This document shows positions 1-6,889 of a DNA stretch of 11,992 bases, in pieces (positions within the stretch are counted from its first letter, which is position 1; every line of letters begins with the position of its first letter). Both the position numbers and the translations under genes were made by a program. The DNA lies in contig JAOAHW010000032.1 of assembly GCA_026415015.1 (NCBI GenBank), positions 1 through 11,992 of the forward strand, written 5' to 3'. This DNA is from Syntrophorhabdaceae bacterium (GTDB taxonomy: Bacteria > Desulfobacterota > Syntrophorhabdia > Syntrophorhabdales > Syntrophorhabdaceae). A model generated the notes under the pieces. The model was not told the origin of the DNA. It was given only the letters and a program-made list of their open reading frames with translations, and ran no database searches.

Positions 1-689
1 TTGTAGTGGTATCATTTGGCCTTATTATCCCAAAAAAGATATTAGATATCCCTTCCATAGGGTCTATTAATGTACACCCATCACTTCTTCCTGCGTACAG
101 AGGGCCTTCACCAATCCAGTGGGCGCTCTTAAACGGTGATACCCAAACAGGAATAACCGTAATAAAGATGAATGAGCAGATGGATGCAGGGGATATTGTA
201 TACCAGGAGTCTATTGATATAGATGAAAAAGACAATGCAGCAACACTCTCAGATAGGCTATCTATGAGGTCAGGGGAGATTATCTTAGATATTATCAACC
301 GAATAGAGACAGAAGGAAAGATAACAGGGAGGGAACAGGACCACAGGCTTGCCACCTTTACACCATTGATTACAAAGGAGATGGGGAGGATAAACTGGCA
401 GGCAGGGGCAAGAGAGATAAATAACAGGATAAGGGCGTTTTTTTTATGGCCTGTAGCATATACATTCATAGATGACAGGCTGATAAAGATATATACAGGA
501 GAGACAGAGTCATATACAAGCAGTGCATTGCCAGGCACAATATTTGATATAAATAAAAAGGGGGTCTATGTATCCACCGCTGATGGAACCCTTATAATAA
601 AAGAACTACAGATGGAGAACAAAAAGAGGATGGATGCCTATAGCTTTGCCATGGGATATAGGAATCTTATGGGAAAGGTGCTTAAGTAG
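1..689 (+). CDS. fmt: Methionyl-tRNA formyltransferase, 5'-truncated by the window edge
   Basis: Fmt transfers a formyl group from 10-formyl-tetrahydrofolate to the amino group of Met-tRNA(fMet) for translation initiation in the cytoplasm. The frame is open from the first base. The family signature is intact: INVHPSLLPAYRG (about positions 66-104) carries the catalytic Asn (69-71) and His (75-77), and MDAGDIV supplies the catalytic Asp (183-185). The C-terminal tRNA-binding OB-fold domain follows (EMGRINWQ, then RIRAFFLWPVAYTF) and ends normally at TAG. About 229 residues are present of a usual 310-320, so roughly 85-90 N-terminal residues lie upstream. The GTG at 6 is an internal valine in a VVVSFGLI strand, not a start. 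No strong terminator follows the stop, only A/T tracts. Confidence 0.95.
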   Translation, partial: VVVSFGLIIPKKILDIPSIGSINVHPSLLPAYRGPSPIQWALLNGDTQTGITVIKMNEQMDAGDIVYQESIDIDEKDNAATLSDRLSMRSGEIILDIINRIETEGKITGREQDHRLATFTPLITKEMGRINWQAGAREINNRIRAFFLWPVAYTFIDDRLIKIYTGETESYTSSALPGTIFDINKKGVYVSTADGTLIIKELQMENKKRMDAYSFAMGYRNLMGKVLK

Positions 690-709
690 ATAAAATTTTT
701 AATTTTTTA

Positions 710-738
710 TTGACATGGATTTTTTTAGCTTTTAATAT
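710..738 (+). promoter_or_regulatory. Sigma70-type promoter driving the mltD-mobB run
   Basis: A perfect -35 box TTGACA (710-715) is followed by exactly 17 bp and a -10 box TAATAT (733-738, 5/6 match). Transcription would begin near 745, leaving a 5' leader of about 22 nt before the ATG at 767. It sits in the only gap between fmt and mltD, inside an A/T-rich stretch, and is the best promoter match seen in the window. This rests on sequence match alone. Confidence 0.75.
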
Positions 739-766
739 CTCTTAAAGTTTTGTAGAATTGTTAGAT

Positions 767-2425
767 ATGAAGTTATATATCGCCATATCTGTGACCATTA
801 TCTTTCTCGTATCCTGTTCTTCAAGCCCTAAGATGATAAAAGATTCTTCCCAGGGAAGCAGGGCAATTGTAGAGACACCTCAGGAGTCCATGGCAGCAAA
901 GCCACCAGAGATAAGAACACCCATTATAATAACAGATAAACCCACGAGTCCTTTTAAAAAAGAGATAGAGACACTAAAAAACACTAAGGTAGAGCCTGAT
1001 GAAGAAGATGATGTATCATCTCTTCTTACCCATGATGACCTAAAAGACTTTGATATCCCCATAGTCTTCAACGATGCAGTAGAGTATTATATCCACTATT
1101 TTACCACAGAGAAGAGAAAGGTCTTTACTAACTGGTTAAGGCGTGCAAGATACTATGTCCCTATCATCAAGGAGATACTAAAGGAAAACAACATGCCTGA
1201 AGACCTTGTGTATCTTGCCATGATAGAGAGTGGTTTTAATTCAAAGGCCTACTCACCAAAAAAGGCAAGTGGCCCATGGCAGTTTATTTATGCAACAGGT
1301 GGAAGATACGGTTTAAAGGTAAATTTCTGGATAGATGAACGTAGGGACCCTGAAAAATCAACAGTGGCTGCAGCAAAATATTTAAGGGACCTCTTCAATC
1401 AATTTGGCTGTTGGTATCTCGCAGCAGCAGGTTATAATGCCGGGGAAGGCAGGATAGGAAGGGCAATAAACAAGCACAATACCAATGATTTCTGGGAGCT
1501 CGTAAAATATAATACCCTGCCACAGGAGACAAGGGAATATATACCAAAGCTTATAGCAGCGGCAATCATAGCAAAATACCCGGAGAAATATGGCTTCGGT
1601 AACATCACATATGAAAAACCCATAAAATTCCAACAAGTTATTGTCCCTCCATCAACACCCATATCTGCCATTGCAAAGGCAGCGTCCATAGATGCAGGTA
1701 GTATCAGGTCTTATAACCCTGAGATATTAAGGGGTATTACCCCACCCTATGAAGACCACTATAAGATAAAGCTCCCTGACACAATCGATATACCCTCATT
1801 TAATAAAAGTCTTGCTGTTGCCTTAAAAAACGAGAGGATCATAAAGGATGTTACCACATACAGGGTAAAAAAAGGTGATACCCTTGCCAAGATAATGAAG
1901 AGATACAATGTGAGATATGAAGACATGGCCCTTGTCAATTCCATGGACGGTGAGTTGAGGATTAAAAAGGGTATGGTCTTAAACATACCCCGTTATACTG
2001 CCCCTGCCAATAAAAAGGCCATGATGGCCAGGATAAATGGAGAACCCTATGACATTAAGGCAAAAAAACATGTGAGGTCTGATACAAAAAAACCCAAGAA
2101 GACCTATCACATAGTAAAAAAAGGCGAGACCCTGTCTGCCATATCAAACAGATACGGCATAGACAAAAAAGAACTCATGAAGGTTAACAATATGAAGAGC
2201 GAGACGGTCTATGCTGACATGAAGCTCAAACTGGTAAAACACAATGAGGTTAAAAAGACAAGGGCTGTAAAATACAAATACCATATAGTAAAAAAAGGAG
2301 AGACCCTGTCTGCCATATCAAACAGATACGGCATTGATGCAGACAGGATAAAATCTGCAAATAAATTAAAAACAAGCAAACTCTATCCTAATATGAGGCT
2401 GAAGATCACCACAAATGAGGGATAA
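767..2425 (+). CDS. mltD: MltD-like membrane-bound lytic murein transglycosylase, lipoprotein with three LysM domains
   Basis: It cleaves the MurNAc-GlcNAc bond of peptidoglycan to give 1,6-anhydro ends, acting from the periplasm while lipid-anchored. Starting at ATG 767 (552 aa), residues 1-16 form a lipoprotein signal peptide with lipobox LVSC, so Cys17 would be lipidated. A Ser/Lys/Glu-rich linker follows to about residue 110. The SLT domain (about 125-240) carries the catalytic Glu154 in AMIESGFN, then ASGPWQF and AAGYNAGEGRI. Three LysM peptidoglycan-binding repeats start near residues 363, 446 and 505. The 5-frame-upstream TTG at 758 would leave only a 13-nt leader and would spoil the compact lipoprotein N-terminus, so ATG 767 is preferred, although no clear Shine-Dalgarno precedes either. 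The gene order and domain order match MltD; the last two LysM domains share a recent DNA duplication. Confidence 0.93.
   Translation: MKLYIAISVTIIFLVSCSSSPKMIKDSSQGSRAIVETPQESMAAKPPEIRTPIIITDKPTSPFKKEIETLKNTKVEPDEEDDVSSLLTHDDLKDFDIPIVFNDAVEYYIHYFTTEKRKVFTNWLRRARYYVPIIKEILKENNMPEDLVYLAMIESGFNSKAYSPKKASGPWQFIYATGGRYGLKVNFWIDERRDPEKSTVAAAKYLRDLFNQFGCWYLAAAGYNAGEGRIGRAINKHNTNDFWELVKYNTLPQETREYIPKLIAAAIIAKYPEKYGFGNITYEKPIKFQQVIVPPSTPISAIAKAASIDAGSIRSYNPEILRGITPPYEDHYKIKLPDTIDIPSFNKSLAVALKNERIIKDVTTYRVKKGDTLAKIMKRYNVRYEDMALVNSMDGELRIKKGMVLNIPRYTAPANKKAMMARINGEPYDIKAKKHVRSDTKKPKKTYHIVKKGETLSAISNRYGIDKKELMKVNNMKSETVYADMKLKLVKHNEVKKTRAVKYKYHIVKKGETLSAISNRYGIDADRIKSANKLKTSKLYPNMRLKITTNEG
2111..2334 (+). 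repeat. 50-bp direct repeat inside mltD (LysM2 and LysM3)
   Basis: Copy A is 2111-2160 and copy B is 2285-2334. They match at 49 of 50 bases, differing only at GGCGAG versus GGAGAG. The copies are offset by 174 bp, or 58 codons, so recombination between them would keep the frame and remove or add one LysM. Flanking LysM sequence has diverged at both DNA and protein level. Confidence 0.95.
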
Positions 2426-2449
2426 TCTCTTTATATAAAACTTATAACT

Positions 2450-3979
2450 GTGCTTCTTGTCTACCCACCTGCTTCAAAACCATGTGAACCACCTGCTGGT
2501 ATTGCAAGGCTTGCCGGTGCATTATCAGCAAACAGCATAGAGTTTGATGTTGTAGATGCAAACATAGAGGGGATTCAGTGGCTCATAAAAGGTACACCCC
2601 CTGGCTCTGATAGGTGGGCCAAAAGGGCTGTAAAAAATTTAGATTCAAACATGGCCTCTATTAAAAATGGGCATCTATTCAAAAACATGTCCCGATATAA
2701 AAAGTCAATCTATGAGATAAACAGGCTCCTTGTAGTGTCCCATGCCAGCCAAGGCATAAAGATTACCCTTTCTGACTATGAAGACAATGCCCTATCACCT
2801 GTGAGGAGCCAAGACCTCATCCATGCTGCCTCCAACTTTGAAAAAAACCCTTTTTATGGTTACTTTTCCCAGAGACTTAAAAATATCCTTGAGAAAAAAG
2901 GATATAAAACCATAGGTATATCCATAAACTATTTAAGCCAGGCCCTCTGTGCATTTTCCATGATAGGCTTCTTAAGGCAACATTATCCCCATGTTAAGAT
3001 TGTCATAGGTGGTGGCCTTATTACATCATGGATGAAGAAAAGGCACAGGGCCGATATATTTAATGGGCTGGTGGATTATATAATAACTGGCCCAGGGGAA
3101 ATCCCTTTACTTAACATTTTAGGTGTAGAGATTATGGAAAAAACATGCTTTACCCCCCGATATAATATCTTTAATAAGGACCTCTACCTCTCACCAGGGT
3201 TTATAATCCCTTATAACACATCTTATGGCTGTTACTGGGGCAGGTGCAACTTCTGCCCTGAGAGGGCAGAAGGGAACAGATACTTACAGATAAGGCCTTA
3301 TGATGCAATCCACGAACTAAATGCCATTATAGAAGATATACAGCCATGTCTCATCCACTTTACAGACAATGCCCTAAGCCCTGCCATGATGGAGGCCCTT
3401 ATAGAAAACCCCCTGCCTGTTCCATGGTATGGTTTTGCAAGGATCCACAAAAACCTAACAGATATGGACTTCTGTAAGGGATTAAAAAAATCCGGTTGTA
3501 CAATGCTAAAACTCGGTGTTGAATCAGCAGACCAGTCAGTACTTGATGCCATGAACAAGGGGATTTTGATAGATCATGTGACAAAGACCCTTGAAAACCT
3601 CAAAAAAATAGGGATTGCTACTTACGTGTATATACTCTTTGGGACACCTTCTGAATCAATGGAGTCTGCAAGAAAAACCCTTGATTTTATTGCCCGAAAC
3701 CACAACAATATAGATTTTATCAATACAGCCATATTTAACCTGCCTTTAGACAGCCCTGATGCCAGAGGTTTGAATATAAAGGAGTTCTACAGAGGTGACC
3801 TGTCCCTTTACGGTGATTTCATCCACCCAAAAGGCTGGGGCAGGCCTCAGATAAGGCATTTTATTGAGCGAGAGTTTAAGGCTAACCCCCTTATAAGACC
3901 CATAATCCAGAGGCAACCACCTTTTTTTACATCCAATCACGCACCTTTTTTTACCACATCACAGGGAAAAGTATGTTGA
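2450..3979 (+). CDS. B12-binding-type radical SAM protein of unknown substrate
   Basis: The architecture is that of cobalamin-binding radical SAM enzymes (COG1032-like). The N-terminal 240 or so residues form a Rossmann-like region, opening LLVYPPASKPCEPPAGIARL with VVDANIEG near residue 40 and IGISINYLSQAL and VIGGGL further on. The classical DxHxxG cobalamin motif is not visible. The radical SAM core begins at GCYWGRCNFCPE. Its cysteines are Cys261, Cys266 and Cys269, giving CX4CX2C instead of the usual CX3CX2C. Later TIM-barrel elements include LKLGVESADQSVLDAMNKG and YVYILFGTPSES. The start is GTG 2450, 24 bp after mltD, chosen because the family begins right at the first beta strand; no Shine-Dalgarno is seen. 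Members modify lipids, sugars, peptides or tRNA. Position among glycan genes suggests an envelope lipid or sugar substrate, which is inference. Confidence 0.85.
   Translation: MLLVYPPASKPCEPPAGIARLAGALSANSIEFDVVDANIEGIQWLIKGTPPGSDRWAKRAVKNLDSNMASIKNGHLFKNMSRYKKSIYEINRLLVVSHASQGIKITLSDYEDNALSPVRSQDLIHAASNFEKNPFYGYFSQRLKNILEKKGYKTIGISINYLSQALCAFSMIGFLRQHYPHVKIVIGGGLITSWMKKRHRADIFNGLVDYIITGPGEIPLLNILGVEIMEKTCFTPRYNIFNKDLYLSPGFIIPYNTSYGCYWGRCNFCPERAEGNRYLQIRPYDAIHELNAIIEDIQPCLIHFTDNALSPAMMEALIENPLPVPWYGFARIHKNLTDMDFCKGLKKSGCTMLKLGVESADQSVLDAMNKGILIDHVTKTLENLKKIGIATYVYILFGTPSESMESARKTLDFIARNHNNIDFINTAIFNLPLDSPDARGLNIKEFYRGDLSLYGDFIHPKGWGRPQIRHFIEREFKANPLIRPIIQRQPPFFTSNHAPFFTTSQGKVC
3918..3954 (+). 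repeat. Paired 13-bp direct repeats with T7 tracts at the radical SAM 3' end
   Basis: CACCTTTTTTTAC occurs at 3918-3930 and again at 3942-3954, a 24-bp offset. In frame it encodes two PFFT units in the last 20 or so residues. Both copies contain a run of seven T, a possible slippage site in the gene's tail. Confidence 0.9.
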
Positions 3980-4006
3980 AAAATATCTGGATATGTTGCT
4001 TAATAT
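3976..4006 (+). promoter_or_regulatory. Candidate internal promoter before the glycosyltransferase gene
   Basis: TTGAAA (3976-3981, 5/6) and TAATAT (4001-4006, 5/6) are separated by 19 bp, longer than the ideal 17. They fall in the 49-bp gap between the radical SAM gene and the family 2 glycosyltransferase, the longest gap in the run. A start near 4013 would give a leader of about 16 nt. A/T richness makes chance matches likely. Confidence 0.35.
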
Positions 4007-4028
4007 ATAGTTTTAATTGATACTGGAT

Positions 4029-4805
4029 ATGAGACTACCCATCTCCATATATATAATAACCTTTAACAATGGAGCTACCATAGAGAGGGCATTAAAAAGC
4101 GTGGCAGGCTGGGCAGATGAGATTATAGTTGTAGACTCCCACAGTACAGATGGTACAGCAGAGATAGCAGCACGATATACAGATAAACTATACCAGTATG
4201 ATACAACAAATCTGCGGGACAAATACCAGTTTGCCCATGACAGGTGCAGTAACACCTGGGTCATGTTCATAGATGCCGATGAATGGCTTACCGATAAGAT
4301 AAAGGATGAGATTGTAGGGATCTTAAAATCAAATACTGTCAATGATGGTTTTATGGTAAAGAGGAGAAATATCTATCTCGGAAGGGAGATAAGATTCGGT
4401 GGCTGGTATCCTGACCATGAGATAAGATTATACAGAAAAGATAGGGGAGGCTGGCAGGGTGGTATCCATGCAAAGGTCCATGTGAAGGGCAGGATAGGGA
4501 GATTAAAAAACCATTACATGCACACACCCTATGTGGATACATCGCACCAGATAAAGACTATCGATAGATACTCAGGTGCTTACGCAGAAGACCTTTTTCA
4601 GTCTGGCAGGCGATTCCACCTTTTTAATATGCTTTTAAGGCCAGTGTACAGATTTTTCAGGGATTATATGTTTAAACTCGGCTTTCTTGACGGTATCCCT
4701 GGCCTTATTATCATGGCATCCACCATGTATTATGTCTTTATGAAACATGCTAAATTATGGGAATTGGAGAAGAAAAATGAAAAAAAAGGGGATTTTCAAG
4801 GGTAA
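4029..4805 (+). CDS. Family 2 glycosyltransferase, WaaE/KdtX-like (LPS core type)
   Basis: A GT-A fold enzyme that transfers a sugar from a nucleotide-sugar donor, acting on the cytoplasmic side of the inner membrane. Starting at ATG 4029 (258 aa) the first strand is PISIYIITFNN, followed by WADEIIVVDSHSTDGT, the nucleotide-binding turn of the WaaE family. The metal-binding DxD is D82-A83-D84 in FIDADEW. The conserved middle block reads RNIYLGREIRFGGWYPDHEI then RLYRKDRGGWQGGIHAKV, typical of LPS-core beta-glucosyltransferase-like proteins. The C-terminus (about 205-250) is hydrophobic and basic, consistent with membrane association. An upstream in-frame TTG at 4017 would add only four residues; neither start has a good Shine-Dalgarno. 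The 3' end overlaps the next gene by 29 bp, suggesting translational coupling. Donor and acceptor are unknown. Confidence 0.9.
   Translation: MRLPISIYIITFNNGATIERALKSVAGWADEIIVVDSHSTDGTAEIAARYTDKLYQYDTTNLRDKYQFAHDRCSNTWVMFIDADEWLTDKIKDEIVGILKSNTVNDGFMVKRRNIYLGREIRFGGWYPDHEIRLYRKDRGGWQGGIHAKVHVKGRIGRLKNHYMHTPYVDTSHQIKTIDRYSGAYAEDLFQSGRRFHLFNMLLRPVYRFFRDYMFKLGFLDGIPGLIIMASTMYYVFMKHAKLWELEKKNEKKGDFQG
4766..4770 (+). promoter_or_regulatory. Ribosome binding site fixing the epimerase start
   Basis: GGAGA lies 6 nt before ATG 4777. No comparable site precedes the in-frame upstream start at 4747, so this site selects 4777. It sits inside the 3' end of the glycosyltransferase gene. Confidence 0.7.
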
Positions 4806-5769
4806 AGAGGTCCTTGTAACAGGGGGTCTCGGTTTTATAGGGAGCAACCTCTGTATAGAGCTTGTTAAAAGGGATGCCCATGTCACTATTGTGGATAATA
4901 TGCTGCCAAGACAGGGAGGCAATCTATTCAATATAAAAGACATAGAAGATAAGGTAAGGGTAAATTTTTCAGATATAAGAAACAGCCTATCCATGAACCA
5001 CCTTGTTAAGGGCAAGGATTTTGTATTTCATCTGGCAGGACAGGTCAATCATGTGGATAGCATGAGAAACCCCATCCAGGACTTAGAAATTAACTGCAGG
5101 GGGACCCTTGTCCTCCTTGAGGCCTTAAGACATCATAATACCTCTGCAAGGGTTATCTTTGCCGGGACAAGGGGTGAATACGGCTCAAGCGTGAAGCTAC
5201 CTGTAGATGAAGACCATCCTACCAATCCCAAGGGTATCTATGCTGTAACAAACCTTACAGCAGAAAAGATGGTCCTTGTATATGACGACATATTCGGTAT
5301 AAAGGGTACATGCCTCAGGATTACAAATACTTATGGGCCAAGACACCAGATGGCCCACGATGAATACGGGGTATTTAACTGGTTTATAAGAAAGGCAATA
5401 GACAATGAGGAGATACCTGTGTTCGGTGATGGCAGGATCCTCAGGGATTTTCTCTATGTAGATGACCTTGTGGACTGCCTTATCACTGTAGCCACCACAG
5501 AGGCTGCCTATGGAGAGGTGTTTAATGTAGGTACAGGTATACCTGTGAGCTTTATAGAACTGGCCAATAAAATTGTGGAGATTGCAGGGACAGGGAGGGC
5601 AAAATTTACTGAATTTACCCAGGAGAGAAAAGAGGTAGAACCAGGTGACTACTATACAGACATAACAAAGATAAATAGGATAACAGGTTGGGCACCAAAG
5701 GTATCCCTTGAAGAGGGCATTGCCCGAACAATTGAATATTATAGAAAATACAAAAAGGAGTACTGGTGA
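4777..5769 (+). CDS. NAD-dependent nucleotide-sugar epimerase/dehydratase (extended SDR)
   Basis: Extended SDR enzymes oxidise a nucleotide sugar with bound NAD to start epimerisation, dehydration or decarboxylation. Counting from ATG 4777 (330 aa), the NAD-binding TGGLGFIG has glycines 16, 19 and 22, and IVDNM ends strand 2. FHLAGQVNHVDSM and the NCRGTLVLLEA helix are typical of the family. The active-site region has Thr131 in FAGTRGEYG and Tyr155, but the residue four after the tyrosine is Asn159 (YAVTN) where nearly all SDRs have Lys. RITNTYGPRH, VFGDGRILRDFLYVDDL and NVGTGIPVSF complete the C-terminal substrate region. The gene overlaps the glycosyltransferase by 29 bp and the aminotransferase by 1 bp. 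With an aminotransferase next, it probably supplies or modifies the sugar that is aminated. The exact reaction cannot be assigned. Confidence 0.88.
   Translation: MKKKGIFKGKEVLVTGGLGFIGSNLCIELVKRDAHVTIVDNMLPRQGGNLFNIKDIEDKVRVNFSDIRNSLSMNHLVKGKDFVFHLAGQVNHVDSMRNPIQDLEINCRGTLVLLEALRHHNTSARVIFAGTRGEYGSSVKLPVDEDHPTNPKGIYAVTNLTAEKMVLVYDDIFGIKGTCLRITNTYGPRHQMAHDEYGVFNWFIRKAIDNEEIPVFGDGRILRDFLYVDDLVDCLITVATTEAAYGEVFNVGTGIPVSFIELANKIVEIAGTGRAKFTEFTQERKEVEPGDYYTDITKINRITGWAPKVSLEEGIARTIEYYRKYKKEYW
5756..5760 (+). promoter_or_regulatory. Ribosome binding site of the aminotransferase gene
   Basis: AGGAG lies 8 nt before ATG 5769 within the last codons of the epimerase gene. It favours ATG 5769 over the GTG three bases upstream. 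Confidence 0.75.
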
Positions 5770-6884
5770 TGGTGGTAAATATATTCAATCTTGATAGGGA
5801 CCATCAAGATATAAAAGAGAGACTTATTGAATGCATGAGAGATGTCCTATCAGGTGGTGATTTTATCCTTGGCAGGCATGTGAGGGAATTTGAAGAGGCC
5901 TTTGCTGCCTATATAGGTGTAAAATATGCAGTAGGGGTAAATAGCGGCACCGATGCCTTAAAGATAGGGGGGTTATCCCTTGGCCTAAAGGCAGGTGATA
6001 AGGTAGTGACAACGCCTAATACATATATCTCCACTGCCATGGGTCTATCCATCCATGGGATAGAGCCTGTTTTTTGCGATATAGAACTTGACACATACAA
6101 TATGGATCCCCATGTCCTTGATGAGGTTTTAAAAAAAGAAAAAGGTGTAAAACTATGTATCCCTGTCCATCTTTATGGTCATCCTTGCAGGATGGATGAA
6201 ATCCAAGAGATTTGTAAAAAACATGGTGTCCTTATTATGGAGGATGCCTGTCAGGCACATGGTGCCCTGTATAAGGAGAAAAGGGTAGGGGGTCTCGGTG
6301 ATGTAGGGGCTTTTAGTTTCTATCCCACAAAAAATCTTGGTTGCTATGGTGATGGAGGGATTATAACAACCAATTCTCATGAGATATATGAAAAGGCAGT
6401 GATGCTTAGGGCATATGGACAGACATCAAAGCATGTCCATGCTATAGAGGGTTTCAACTCAAGGCTTGATGAGATACAGGCAGCCATGCTTAAAATAAAA
6501 CTGGAAAAATTGGATTACTGGAACAAGAGAAGAAGGCATATAGCATGGCTTTACAAGAGGGAGCTTGAGGATACGCCTGTCATATTGCCCATGGAGGCCC
6601 CGTGGGCATACCATGTATACCACCTATATGTAGTAAGGGTCAAGGAGAGGGATGAGTTAATGGCATACTTAAGAGAAAAAGGTGTTACAACCCTTATCCA
6701 CTACCCCACACCTATCCACCTCCAGGGTGTATATAGCAGATTAGGTTACAAACAAGGTGCCTTTCCCAATTCAGAGGAGGCAGCAAGGCAGATTATTTCA
6801 CTACCTATCTTCCCTTCCATGAAAGAGGATGAGGTGATTTATGTGGCCCGTTGCATACGGGAATTCTATGGGATGCAGGTATAA
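5769..6884 (+). CDS. DegT/DnrJ/EryC1/StrS-family PLP sugar aminotransferase
   Basis: These PLP enzymes transfer an amino group, usually from glutamate, to a keto group of a nucleotide sugar. From ATG 5769 (371 aa, normal length) the order is family-typical: FILGRHVREFEEAFAAYIGV, then GVNSGTDALKIG for phosphate binding, NTYISTA, VFCDIELDTYNMD, PVHLYGHPCRMDEI, and EDACQAHGA with the cofactor-contacting Asp. The PLP-binding lysine is Lys188 in FYPTKNLGCYGDGG. The C-terminal part has GFNSRLDEIQAA, YHVYHLYVV, and HYPTPIHLQ. The PVHLYG and KNLG(A/C)YGDGG patterns recall 3-keto-sugar aminotransferases such as FdtB/QdtB, so a 3-amino sugar is a reasonable guess, not proof. The start overlaps the epimerase stop as TGATG, implying coupled translation and a shared pathway. 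Confidence 0.93.
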   Translation: MVVNIFNLDRDHQDIKERLIECMRDVLSGGDFILGRHVREFEEAFAAYIGVKYAVGVNSGTDALKIGGLSLGLKAGDKVVTTPNTYISTAMGLSIHGIEPVFCDIELDTYNMDPHVLDEVLKKEKGVKLCIPVHLYGHPCRMDEIQEICKKHGVLIMEDACQAHGALYKEKRVGGLGDVGAFSFYPTKNLGCYGDGGIITTNSHEIYEKAVMLRAYGQTSKHVHAIEGFNSRLDEIQAAMLKIKLEKLDYWNKRRRHIAWLYKRELEDTPVILPMEAPWAYHVYHLYVVRVKERDELMAYLREKGVTTLIHYPTPIHLQGVYSRLGYKQGAFPNSEEAARQIISLPIFPSMKEDEVIYVARCIREFYGMQV

Positions 6885-6889
6885 AATAG

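Noticed and set aside
6..8. GTG as the start of the first gene
   Set aside because: The frame is open upstream to the window edge, and the valine belongs to the conserved strand before the Fmt signature, so the gene is truncated by the window.
690..709. A/T-rich tract after fmt as a terminator
   Set aside because: There is no G/C-containing stem before the T tracts, only A and T runs, so intrinsic termination is not supported.
2426..2449. TATA-like sequence before the radical SAM gene as a promoter
   Set aside because: There is no -35 box at a suitable distance and the gap is only 24 bp; read-through from mltD is simpler.
4747..4776. ATG 4747 as the start of the epimerase
   Set aside because: It adds ten residues ahead of the NAD-binding strand without homology value, has no ribosome site and enlarges the overlap; ATG 4777 has GGAGA at the right distance.
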